NCBI GenBank assembly: GCA_023459875.1
Contig: JAEWRY010000020.1
Location: 1 to 64,000 of the forward strand
Reading direction: 5' to 3'
DNA: 64,000 bases
From: Bacillota bacterium
GTDB lineage: Bacteria > Bacillota > Clostridia > Oscillospirales > Oscillospiraceae
Part shown: in pieces, positions 41,705 to 50,038 of the stretch
Numbering within the stretch: the first letter of the stretch is position 1
Layout of the letters: each line of letters starts with the position of its first letter
Program-made: the position numbers and the translations under genes
The notes under the pieces: generated by a model
Told to the model about the DNA's origin: nothing
Seen by the model: the letters and a program-made list of their open reading frames with translations, nothing else
Database searches by the model: none

Positions 41705-42466
41705 TCATTTTGCTCCGAAAATGTCCGCCTTTGCCATAGGTACCGCACTCTCCATCGCGATCGAGAGCGCAAGCAGAGGATCAAGTGTATCCTTGCCGGT
41801 TACAATTGACTCCTGGACGGCTAATCCGAACAGGATGGGCCATTCGGATGGGGAGGCACAATATTCTTCGGCTGTCATAAGAAATACGGGCCATAAATAT
41901 CTGACGTAGTCCGAGGGTATATCACCCGGCCTGTGGCCTTCGGGGATCCTTGGAAGGCCATAGTTGTCACTGCCAACCGTCTCCGTCACGTACTTGAAAA
42001 TATTGCCCAGGTCAATACCCTTATTTATACCCAAACGCTGTACGGCTCCGGCCGACAATGACCAGACAGACAGCCGATTTTCTGCCAGCGGCTGATTGAC
42101 CAGTTCTCCAAAATAGTACTTGTTTCCATTTTTTGTCGTGATAACAGTAAAAACCTGATCTTCCGTTAAGCCTTTCATCTCGATTAGTTCTTTTCTAAGA
42201 CTGGCCTGGCAGGAGTAGCCGGCCAAGGCACCCAGCGCGCATATCAGAGATTCAATATGCACCCCTTTGGAGTCCTTCATTTTGTGTATCAAGTGATCGA
42301 CGACTTCTTTAGCGCCAATTTTTGCGCCAATCAGCGGGTCCTCTTTTCTTTTTTCGTTGAGCGCGTTAAAAAAAGCGTCCCTGGCATTGTTGTTACCATC
42401 CTGTTTTTCTTGTTGGTTCTCCTTCCGGGAATCTTCGCTTCCGCTCTTAAAAAACGGCCATTTCAT
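41705..42466 (-). CDS. Uncharacterised protein
   Basis: About 253 residues, reading MKWPFFKSGSEDSRKENQ from an ATG with GAGAGG upstream. The first ~30 residues are charged and low-complexity, followed by helical segments and a middle part with VFTVITTKNGNKYYFGELVN. The C-terminal half has PRIPEGHRPGDIPSDYVRYLWPVFLM, then ILFGLAVQESI and MESAVPMAKADIFGAK. No signal peptide, membrane segment or known catalytic motif is visible. I do not recognise the family. It stands alone between a YetF gene and a decayed mobile element. Confidence 0.6.
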   Translation of the reverse strand: MKWPFFKSGSEDSRKENQQEKQDGNNNARDAFFNALNEKRKEDPLIGAKIGAKEVVDHLIHKMKDSKGVHIESLICALGALAGYSCQASLRKELIEMKGLTEDQVFTVITTKNGNKYYFGELVNQPLAENRLSVWSLSAGAVQRLGINKGIDLGNIFKYVTETVGSDNYGLPRIPEGHRPGDIPSDYVRYLWPVFLMTAEEYCASPSEWPILFGLAVQESIVTGKDTLDPLLALSIAMESAVPMAKADIFGAK

Positions 42467-42546
42467 ATTTGCCCATACCTCTCTTGCTTCCTGCCGAAAA
42501 AAATGCAATATACACGATACACCGCTTTACCTTTTCTGTCTCTTAG

Positions 42547-42945
42547 CCACGATTCGTCATCAGAATTACCGTCTCAACGGTATTACCAAAGTCCCACAAA
42601 ACTCCAGATAGCTATATTAACGTAACGGTAGTCTTTGGCAATGGGGATGGGATGATACCATTAGGTAAGGTTGACAATAGGCTTACCCTTAATAATATAG
42701 CTGAAAGGGCAGACGCATACAAGCCAAAACCACGAACTACTTACAAAATGATTAAAGAATATATCGTCGGAAAATACGGTTTCAACGTTCATACGGCATA
42801 TATTGCCGAGGTGAAACGCGGTTTAGGTCTGCCAATGTACGATGCACCTAATGCGGTTGAAACATTAAAAAGTCCAAGAAAACATCCCACTCCTGTTCAT
42901 GTAGATGCTATCAAAGATGCGCTTACTCATTTTGAAATAATATAG
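42547..42945 (+). pseudogene. Orphan C-terminal domain resembling the tail of RlmCD-type methyltransferases
   Basis: The open frame from 42547 (ATG at 42652, 97 codons) ends in KPRTTYKMIKEYIVGKYGF, HTAYIAEVKRGLGLPMYDA and KHPTPVHVDAIKDAL. As far as I recall, this module is found at the C-terminus of some clostridial 23S rRNA uracil methyltransferases and other mobile-element proteins. No catalytic part is present, so it is probably a gene remnant at the left edge of the decayed element. It could be translated from the ATG, but no good ribosome site is seen. A terminator follows. Confidence 0.5.
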
Positions 42946-42966
42946 AGAAATTGAATATGAATATAA

Positions 42967-43003
42967 AAATTGCTTCTTACATTCTGTAAGGGGCAATTTT
43001 TTA
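42967..43003 (+). terminator. Terminator after the orphan domain
   Basis: Interrupted stem with outer AAAATTGC/GCAATTTT and inner TTAC/GTAA, ending in TTTTTT. Separates the remnant from parA. Confidence 0.7.
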
Positions 43004-43064
43004 TATAGCAAATCAGCTTTATGTTGCTTGTTCTTATCGCTGAAATCAAAAGGAGGAAAGAAAA

Positions 43065-43886
43065 TTGAATGCAAACATAATTGCCTGCGCCAATCAAAAA
43101 GGCGGTGTGGGCAAGACCACCACCTGTGCCAATCTCGGCATCGGACTGGCACAGGAAGGGAAAAAGGTGCTGCTGGTGGATTGCGATCCGCAAGGTTCGC
43201 TCTCCATCAGCCTGGGATACTCTCAACCGGACAGTCTTCCGGTAACGTTGGCAACCGTCATGGGCAAGGTATTGTCCGAAGAACCTATATCTCCAGAGGA
43301 AGGAATCCTTCGTCATGCGGAGGGCGTTGACCTCATGCCCGCAAACATTGAGCTTTCCGGAATGGAGGTTTCGCTGGTGAACGCCATGAGCCGTGAAACC
43401 ATCCTGAGGCAATACTTGGATACCGTAAAACGCCAATATGACCACATCATTCTGGACTGTATGCCCTCTTTGGGTATGCTGACGGTCAACGCGCTGGCCG
43501 CCGCAAACAGCGTACTCATTCCCGTGCAGGCACAGTATCTTCCGGCAAAAGGGCTTGAGCAGCTTTTACAGACCGTGGACAGAGTGCGTCGGCAGATCAA
43601 CCCCAAGCTCCAGATCGACGGGATTCTGTTAACCATGGTAGATACCCGTACTAACTACGCCAAAGAAATCAGCGCTCTGCTGCGGGAAACCTATGGCGGC
43701 AAAATCAAAGTTTTCGGTACAGATATTCCACATTCTGTCCGGGCTGCCGAAATCAGCGCCGAAGGCAAGAGCATCTATGCCCATGATCCGAACGGCAAAG
43801 TAGCTGAGGCGTACCGAGAACTTACCAAGGAGGTGTTAAAGCTTGAAAAGCAGCGCCAAAAACATAAAGCTGACCTCGGTAGATGA
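43065..43886 (+). CDS. parA: ParA/Soj-family partition ATPase
   Basis: Walker-type ATPase that, with ParB, segregates plasmids or mobile elements. Deviant Walker A NQKGGVGKTTTCANL, Walker B ILDCMPSLGML, and a central LVDCDPQGSLS are complete in the 273 residues. TTG start with a strong AAAGGAGG. The frame overlaps the start of parB by 44 bases, as in intact elements. Here it belongs to a decayed conjugative- or plasmid-like element. Confidence 0.88.
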   Translation: MNANIIACANQKGGVGKTTTCANLGIGLAQEGKKVLLVDCDPQGSLSISLGYSQPDSLPVTLATVMGKVLSEEPISPEEGILRHAEGVDLMPANIELSGMEVSLVNAMSRETILRQYLDTVKRQYDHIILDCMPSLGMLTVNALAAANSVLIPVQAQYLPAKGLEQLLQTVDRVRRQINPKLQIDGILLTMVDTRTNYAKEISALLRETYGGKIKVFGTDIPHSVRAAEISAEGKSIYAHDPNGKVAEAYRELTKEVLKLEKQRQKHKADLGR

Positions 43887-44780
43887 AATTTTTTCCACGG
43901 AAGAATCCCGCGCGGACGCAAACCGGGAAAAAGTCATGGAACTGCCGTTGGCCGAGCTTTATCCCTTTAAGAACCATCCGTTTAGAGTTGTGGATGATGA
44001 GGCCATGCGGGATACAGCCGAGAGCATTGAGAAATACGGCGTACTTGTTCCTGCCATTGCGCGCCCCCGTGCAGAGGGCGGGTATGAACTTGTGGCGGGG
44101 CACCGGCGAAAGCGCGGCTGTGAGTTGGCTGGCAAGGAAACTATGCCGGTCATCGTCCGCGATCTGGACGACGATGCAGCCACAATTATCATGGTTGACA
44201 GTAATCTACAGAGAGACAGTTTGCTTCCCAGCGAACGGGCTTTTCCTACAAATTGAAGCTGGAAGCTATCAAGAGACAGGCTGGCAGACCATCCAAAGAA
44301 AATGGTGACCAAGTTGGGCACAATTCTTTTGGCAAGCGGAGTGTGGAAATCATTGCTGAAAATGCCCCGGATAGTCGCAATCAAATACAGCGGTATATCC
44401 GTCTAACCGAGTTAACTCCCATCATTCTTGAAATGGTGGACACAAAGAAAATCGCCTTTAACCCCGCTGTGGAACTATCTTATCTTAAGCCGGAAGAACA
44501 GACGCTTTTGCTGGACGCAATGGACAGCGAACAAGCGACCCCTTCGCTCTCCCAGGCCCAGCGGCTTAAAAAGTTTAGTCAGGAGGGTACGCTTTCCGTT
44601 GATGTGATGCGGGCCATTATGTCGGAGGAAAAGAAAAGCGAGCTGGATAAGGTGACACTGCCAAGTGACAAGCTCCGCAAGTATTTTCCCAAGTCATATA
44701 CCCCGCAGCAGATGGAGGCGACTATTTTTAAATTGCTGGAGCAGTGGCAAAAGAAACGGCAAAGAGAACAGGAACGGTAA
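43843..44780 (+). pseudogene. parB: ParB-like protein, split by a single-base frameshift
   Basis: The first part (43843-44256) holds the ParB/Srx nuclease-like domain with LAELYPFKNHPFRV and ELVAGHRRKRGCEL. It stops early at FPTN. The second part continues in the next frame from about 44245 to 44780 and reads KLEAIKRQAGRPS, then RQ-like QRYIRLTELTPIIL and the FNPAVELSYLKPEEQ helix. Restoring one G after GCTTTT would rejoin them as AFAYKLKLEA, the expected continuation. So it is a one-base deletion or a sequencing error; centromere binding is likely lost. TTG start with AAGGAGG. Confidence 0.8.
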
Positions 44781-44852
44781 CACGCGGCGTTTCGGGCGTT
44801 CTGACAGGAACGTCTTTTTTCATGCCCGCCCACGGAAAGGAGGTGCCTGCCT

Positions 44853-45764
44853 ATGGCTGTATTTCGCGTGGAGAAAACGAGGGATTACACGGTTATGGCG
44901 AATCATCATTTGAAAAACAGGGCTTTAACGCTCAAAGCAAAGGGGCTTTTGTCCCTGATGCTCTCACTGCCGGAAGATTGGGACTACACGCTCAAGGGGC
45001 TGTCCCTCATCAGCGTGGAGGGCATCGACGCAATCCGCGAGGCGGTCAGAGAATTGGAGCGTACCGGATATATCATCCGTTCCAGAGAACGCAACGGCAA
45101 AGGACAACTCAAGGGCACGGAATATGTGATCTACGAAAAGCCTCATTCGTCCGAAGCTCCGTCTGGAGGGGAAAAACCTGCACAGGAAAATCCAACATTG
45201 GATAATCCAATGCAGGAAGAGCCTATACAGGAAAATCCAACGCAATTAAATACTAAGGGATTAAAAACTCATCCAGATAATACCCAAACAGTAAATCCTC
45301 ATGGAGCAAATCCTTATCCATCAAATCCGAATCCATCCTATCAGGCAACCGGTTTGGAACGCTCTCCCGGATGGGATGAGATGGGATACGATGAGGCAGC
45401 CAGATACAGAGAAACAGTTCGGGAGAATCTGGAATACGACCTGCTGGTACAAGACCGAAAAACAAACCGGGAACGGCTGGATGAAATTGTGGACCTCATC
45501 GTGGAAACGCTCTGCTCCACCAAGCCGACAATCTGCGTTTCCGGCGACGATTACCCCGCCCCACTGGTAAAGGAGAAACTGCTCCGGTTGACCAGCACCC
45601 ACATGGATTACGTTTTTGAGTGTCTGGACAAAAACACCACCTACGTTCGCAACATCAAAAAATACCTGTTGGCAACCCTATTCAACGCGCCCAGCACCAT
45701 CGACAGCTACTATTCGGCGCTGGTCAATCACGATCTGTACGGCGACGGCTCACAGAGACGGTAA
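44853..45764 (+). CDS. Replication-type helix-turn-helix protein with DUF6017-like C-terminus
   Basis: 303 residues. The N-terminal part (MAVFRVEKTRDYTVMANHHL, LSLPEDWDYTLKGL, VRELERTGYIIRS) is a winged-helix domain typical of replication or regulatory proteins on Clostridia mobile elements. The C-terminal part, from about residue 185 (RENLEYDLLVQDRKTN, IVDLIVETLCSTKPT, VRNIKKYLLATLFNAP), matches the DUF6017-like module. A Gln/Asn/Pro-rich linker with repeats of ENPxQ joins them (about residues 108-165). A strong AAAGGAGGTG site precedes the ATG. Gene order parA-parB-this is typical for such elements. Confidence 0.8.
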   Translation: MAVFRVEKTRDYTVMANHHLKNRALTLKAKGLLSLMLSLPEDWDYTLKGLSLISVEGIDAIREAVRELERTGYIIRSRERNGKGQLKGTEYVIYEKPHSSEAPSGGEKPAQENPTLDNPMQEEPIQENPTQLNTKGLKTHPDNTQTVNPHGANPYPSNPNPSYQATGLERSPGWDEMGYDEAARYRETVRENLEYDLLVQDRKTNRERLDEIVDLIVETLCSTKPTICVSGDDYPAPLVKEKLLRLTSTHMDYVFECLDKNTTYVRNIKKYLLATLFNAPSTIDSYYSALVNHDLYGDGSQRR

Positions 45765-45815
45765 ACGTCCTTTGCGGGCCTATTTTTATTCCCAAAACAG
45801 AAAGGAGACATTTAC

Positions 45816-46169
45816 ATGAAACGACCCTTTGCCTACATTACCGCACCCTGGAGCGCGAACGAGTTTGAAAACACGGAAGTCGCCGTGAAGTACTGCCGCG
45901 CCGTGTACGACGCGGGCTTTGCCCCCATCTGCCCGATCCTGTGGCTGCCGCTCTTTCTTGCGGATGATATTCCGCAGGAGCATAAGGACGGCATCGACAT
46001 CGCCCGCGATCTGCTGCGCCGCGCCCATGTGCTGGTGGTCTGCGGACATACCGTAGACGAACAGGTAAAAAACGACATTGCCGTGGCACAGCGGTTGAAC
46101 ATCACGGCCACAACGCTGGATGGAATCCTGACTGTCAAGCGGCAGGGCCGGAAAAATGACGGGCAATAA
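45816..46169 (+). CDS. DUF7768-type small protein of mobile elements
   Basis: 117 residues, beginning RPFAYITAPWSANEFEN and containing YDAGFAPICPILWLPLFL and VVCGHTVDEQVKND. The layout is like nucleoside 2-deoxyribosyltransferase/DUF4406 proteins, in which such folds bind nucleotides, but catalytic function has not been shown. It is commonly located on integrative elements after the DUF6017 gene, as here. AGGAGA precedes the ATG. Its last codons coincide with the junction to a truncated recombinase. Confidence 0.75.
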   Translation: MKRPFAYITAPWSANEFENTEVAVKYCRAVYDAGFAPICPILWLPLFLADDIPQEHKDGIDIARDLLRRAHVLVVCGHTVDEQVKNDIAVAQRLNITATTLDGILTVKRQGRKNDGQ

Positions 46170-47566
46170 ACAGCCACCCCGATTGGGAGTTAGCTGGCAT
46201 CTATGCAGATGACGGCATCTCAGGCACCAACACGAAAAAACGTGAAGAATTCAACCGCATGATTGACGACTGCATGGCGGGTAAAATAGACAAGGTAATC
46301 ACGAAGTCGATAAGCCGATTTGCGAGAAACACAGTCGATTGCTTGAATTACATCAGAAAGCTGAAAGATAAAAACATACCAGTATATTTCGAGAAAGAGA
46401 ACATTGATAGCATGGATTCCAAGGGTGAGATCATGCTCACCATCATGGCGTCCCTTGCCCAACAGGAAAGCCAATCTTTAAGCCAGAATGTAAAGTTAGG
46501 CCTGCAATACCGTTACCAGCAGGGTGAAATCCAAATAAACTGTTCACGGTTCCTTGGTTATACCAAGAATGAAAAAAAGAAACTTATCATTGTTCCAGAA
46601 GAAGCCGAAGTCGTAAAACGTATATACCGAGAATACCTCGAAGGTGCCAGTATGCTGAAAATTGCCCGCGGCCTTGAAGCTGATGGTATTCTGAACGGCG
46701 CTGGAAGAGAAAAGTGGCACACCAGTAACATCAATCAGATATTGCGGAATGAAAAATATATCGGCGATGCCCTCTTGCAGAAGACCTATACCACTGACTT
46801 TCTCACCAAGAAACGAGTAAAGAACCACGGCATTGTTCCTCAGTATTATGTAGAGAACAGCCATGAAGCCATCATCCCGCGTGAAATTTTCATGCAGGTG
46901 CAAGAGGAACTTATCCGCCGCCGTATCGTCCATACTAGCCCGAATGGGAAGAACAGAACCTTTAGCAGTACGCACTCCTTCTCAAATATGATTATCTGCG
47001 GAGGTTGCGGCGAATTTTTCCGCAGAATCCACTGGAACAACCGAGGGAAAAAGTCAGTTGTTTGGCGATGCATTAGCAGATTGGAAAACACCGGCCAGTT
47101 TTGCGATGCCCGCACGGTATTGGAGAGCACCATTGAGCAGCTACTGGTAACCGCCATTAATCAGACCCTCTGCGACAAGGACTCCTTCCTTTCCATCCTT
47201 AAGAACAACATCGAAAATGTCTTAATCCATGAAAACGACACCACCCTGGCTGACATCGACAAGCGGCTTGAGGAGCTTCAATCAGAGCTTGTAAAGCTGG
47301 CTAACTCCAAGGCTGAATATGACAAAGTTGGTGATGAAATTTACCGCCTGCGTGACGAAAAGCAGAAAGTACAGCTCGATATCATTGGGCGGGATGAACT
47401 TAAAAAGCGCATTGACGACATGAGCGAATTCCTAAAGGGACAGCCCACCGCTCTGATTGAATACGACGAGGCACTCATCCGGCGGTTGATTGAAAAAGTC
47501 ACCGTATTCGAGGACAAATTCACCGTGGAATTCAAGTCCGGCATGACGGTGGATGTTAATGAATAA
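46166..47566 (+). pseudogene. Large serine recombinase lacking its catalytic N-terminus
   Basis: Encodes most of a site-specific recombinase: end of the resolvase domain (IYADDGISGTNTKKREEF, KSISRFARNT), the recombinase domain (about 130-250), the zinc ribbon (CGGCGEFFRR ... C) and a coiled coil (about residues 325-400). In the same frame a TGA lies at 46157 and the protein begins at INSHPDWEL. The first ~45-50 residues, which carry the catalytic serine, are missing. An ATG at 46259 would start even later. No integration is expected from it. It abuts the DUF7768-type gene, so a deletion joined the two. Confidence 0.85.
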
Positions 47567-47572
47567 GGTCAA

Positions 47573-47619
47573 AAACGAACAAGGCACTCTACGCGTATTT
47601 TGCATAGAGTGCCTCGTTT
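47573..47619. terminator. Bidirectional terminator between recombinase remnant and QueD-like gene
   Basis: Ten-bp perfect stem AGGCACTCTA/TAGAGTGCCT, extended by AAACGA/TCGTTT, lies between converging genes. Confidence 0.8.
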
Positions 47620-47643
47620 CAGTTTAAGTTCTATCAGATTAGG

Positions 47644-48207
47644 CTATTTCTTGTATCCACATTTAGGGCATACGCCGTTTTCGTTTAACGCAATGCCGCA
47701 TAACGGGCAGCGGTCAATTCCCTTTAGGGGCTCGTACTCTTCTGTAGCGCCATTTACTCCACTTGTAAATGTGAGCTTCACGATGTTCAGCTTATCCTTC
47801 AGTAAATCGTAAACGATTTTAATCATGCCTTCAACGGTCATCGTTTCTTTCGTAACAACTAAACGACATTCCGGATACGCTGTTGCAAGTTCTGTTTTAA
47901 AAGCAGGGCCTTTTTGTTTGTTGGTTGGTGCGCCATCCTTGATGCCTTGTGCTTCGTAAACTCCGAGAATTGCAGGAAGCAATGGATCGTCTTCCCTCAA
48001 AACCAGCGCATGGTCAAAGTTTTGTAAAACATCCCAAGCGGTTTTCTGAATTTCATTACATGGGAATACCATATTGACTCCCGTGTTGACAGTATCTTCA
48101 ACTTCAATCGTCAGTACTCCCGTATGCCCATGCAAATACTGAGCTTCGCCCTTGAACCCATAGAACCTGTGTGCATACTGCAGGTCTAATGTAGTAAAAC
48201 TTCTCAT
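47644..48207 (-). CDS. QueD/PTPS-family protein without the usual Cys, with zinc ribbon
   Basis: 6-pyruvoyl-tetrahydropterin-synthase fold protein of about 187 residues. The zinc histidines are present in LQYAHRFYG and YLHGHTG, and a Glu in the C-terminal part. In QueD the catalytic Cys stands four residues before HGH; here that place is Ala (GEAQYLHGH), so it is not a canonical 6-carboxytetrahydropterin synthase. A four-cysteine zinc ribbon (CPLCGIAL and CPKCGYKK) is fused at the end. GAGGAG precedes the chosen ATG of MRSFTTLD; five codons upstream is another start. It is on the minus strand next to two redox genes. Confidence 0.75.
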   Translation of the reverse strand: MRSFTTLDLQYAHRFYGFKGEAQYLHGHTGVLTIEVEDTVNTGVNMVFPCNEIQKTAWDVLQNFDHALVLREDDPLLPAILGVYEAQGIKDGAPTNKQKGPAFKTELATAYPECRLVVTKETMTVEGMIKIVYDLLKDKLNIVKLTFTSGVNGATEEYEPLKGIDRCPLCGIALNENGVCPKCGYKK

Positions 48208-48302
48208 AATTATTCTCCTCATATTTATATTTACGGGTGGTTTTGCTCCCGTATGCGCCTATAGTTAAGCTTGCCGAATTGCCTGTGATCGCTTTTTTTG
48301 TG

Positions 48303-48866
48303 TTATTGAATTCGCTTAGTTATAAAGCTCAGAAAAGCATTCGCTTGTTTTTCAAAGTATGGATAGCTTGCTTTAAGTGTCAGCTTGCCATCGCTGTCAA
48401 GTTGTTGCATAGCGTTAGGAATAGTGAGACGAGGCACGTTCATAACATCCATGTTCAAAAAACTGATGAGTGTAACAAGATGGTCCTGGGCCATGCTTGT
48501 CCCGGTCATTGCAGGAGAAATCCCGCTTATGGCGGTAGGTTTTCCTGCAAGAACCTGCGGCTCTTGATCGCTGATCGGGCGGGATAGCCAGTCGATGAGG
48601 TTCTTCAAAACGCCCGGGAAAAAGTGATTATATTCCGGCGTGAAAAACCATATCCCATCTGCGGACTTCACTGCATCACGAACGCGTTTTACAGCTTCAG
48701 GTGCGGGGTATTCAATGTCCTGATTCATTAATGGTACGTCCTGATATTCAAGCAGTTCAAAATCAGCCCGATCCCCAATGAGTGCTTTTGCTGCTAATGC
48801 CAATTGTCGGTTATATGATTCTTTTCGCAGAGAACCAACAACGGCTACTATCTTTATTCTTTTCAA
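48303..48866 (-). CDS. NADPH-dependent FMN reductase
   Basis: Flavodoxin-like reductase of about 187 residues. The FMN-binding loop GSLRKESYNRQL lies near the N-terminus, and the second loop TPEYNHFFPGVLKNLIDWLSR is typical of the ArsH/azoreductase-type group. It reduces flavin or quinones with NAD(P)H and may protect against oxidative or electrophile stress. I choose TTG (reading KRIKIVAVVGS) because GAGAGGAG lies nine bases upstream; an ATG eleven codons earlier is an alternative. It overlaps the region after the pirin gene by 29 bases of spacing, so the two are likely co-transcribed. Confidence 0.83.
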   Translation of the reverse strand: MKRIKIVAVVGSLRKESYNRQLALAAKALIGDRADFELLEYQDVPLMNQDIEYPAPEAVKRVRDAVKSADGIWFFTPEYNHFFPGVLKNLIDWLSRPISDQEPQVLAGKPTAISGISPAMTGTSMAQDHLVTLISFLNMDVMNVPRLTIPNAMQQLDSDGKLTLKASYPYFEKQANAFLSFITKRIQ

Positions 48867-48895
48867 TATGATGTACTCCTCTCTGTATCGTATCC

Positions 48896-49735
48896 TCAAT
48901 AGGAAATCTTATCTTGTATAAATGTTCCTTTTTTCAAATCATCAAACGCTTTATTCAATTCTTCCTTAGTGTTCATGACAATAGGACCACCCCAAACCAC
49001 CGGTTCGGATAGGATTGTCGAACTAATAAATAACACTTGTGCAGCTTTGTCTGTTGCCTTTATCTTAACATGGTCACCGGAGGTAAGTTTGACCGCTGTC
49101 TTTTCTTTTACCAACTCGCCTGCGATATATGCGTCCCCTAAGAGTGTGAACACCATTACAGAACGCGCATTATCGGTATTCACGACAATAGAAGCATTAG
49201 GGTTGAGATGGATATCGTAATAATTTAGCGGAAGGTATTTGCTTAAATATCCTTTTCTTCCTTCAAACTCACCTGCGAGCAGTCTCAGCTTTCCGTTCTC
49301 AATTTCAATTTCTTCAATTTCAGAATTCTTGATACTGTGATAAGCCGGCGGAACCATTTTGTCCTTTGCGGGAAGATTCAGCCAAAGCTGTACACCAAGC
49401 ATCCGCTCGGCAGCTGGCAATTTCTCTTCATGCATAATACCTGAACCCGCTGTCATCCATTGAACTTCTCCATCACCAATCGTATCTTCATTCCCTAAGC
49501 TGTCCTTATGAGTCATAAACCCACGATACACATAACTGATTGTCTCGATACCCCTGTGCGGATGCATGGGGAACCCCGCTGTATAATCATCAGGATTTTT
49601 GCTGTCAAAGGAATCGAGCATTAATATCGGATCGAATTCCTGAACAGTTCCGTTTCCTAATACTCTAACCAAATTTACTCCTGCACCATCCTGCGTTCTA
49701 AAGCCTGTAACCTGTTGCTTAATTTTTCTTTCCAT
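48896..49735 (-). CDS. Pirin-family protein
   Basis: Double-cupin (bicupin) protein of 279 residues with the pirin hallmark metal site: PMHPHRGIETISYVYRG (His, His, then His in GFMTHKD, Glu in GSGIMHEE). Pirins bind one iron; some act as quercetinases or redox-sensitive co-regulators. The function here is unknown. A strong GGAGG site precedes the ATG. It heads a short minus-strand run with the flavin reductase and perhaps the QueD-like gene, plausibly an oxidative-stress module. Confidence 0.87.
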   Translation of the reverse strand: MERKIKQQVTGFRTQDGAGVNLVRVLGNGTVQEFDPILMLDSFDSKNPDDYTAGFPMHPHRGIETISYVYRGFMTHKDSLGNEDTIGDGEVQWMTAGSGIMHEEKLPAAERMLGVQLWLNLPAKDKMVPPAYHSIKNSEIEEIEIENGKLRLLAGEFEGRKGYLSKYLPLNYYDIHLNPNASIVVNTDNARSVMVFTLLGDAYIAGELVKEKTAVKLTSGDHVKIKATDKAAQVLFISSTILSEPVVWGGPIVMNTKEELNKAFDDLKKGTFIQDKISY

Positions 49736-49798
49736 TAGTTTTACCTCCTCAAACTTTCAACTATAGTTTGTTTCATTGCTGCGGATGCTGCATTTATT

Positions 49799-49915
49799 TG
49801 TCGACATCCAACCTGACCACACAACCCTGTCCAAATTAAAAAAACATCTAAATCGACCACTCGTTAACCCGTGTTATCTAAATCGACCACTCGTTAAACA
49901 CCGACATCTAAATCG
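49799..49915. repeat. Orphan direct repeats with 30-bp period, possible transposon end
   Basis: Two identical 22-bp units (starting ATCTAAATCGACCACTCG) lie at 49846 and 49876, and a third partial unit (ATCTAAATCG) lies at 49906; starts are exactly 30 bases apart. A degenerate unit follows TGTCGACATCC at 49799. The remaining gap (49736-50038) has no gene. The pattern fits transposase-binding repeats at the end of an IS21- or Tn7-like element, with no transposase in the window. Confidence 0.6.
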
Positions 49916-50038
49916 CTCTGTCACCTAAAATATCATGCCTCTGGACTTGTTCCCATGAACCGATATTTATATGATTTTATACATCAGATTTTTATTCTCA
50001 AATCTCGAAAAGCCCTTATATCAAGCCCTTTTCACACC

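Noticed and set aside
42865..43445. Minus-strand open frames across the parA start
   Set aside because: They are antisense to the conserved Walker A region of parA and have no ribosome site.
44240..44260. Programmed frameshift in parB
   Set aside because: TTTT run exists, but no stimulatory stem or slippery heptamer is evident, and homologues are read in one frame; deletion or sequence error is simpler.
49840..49920. CRISPR array
   Set aside because: Only three copies, gaps of 8 bases between the 22-bp units, and no cas genes; too short for spacers.
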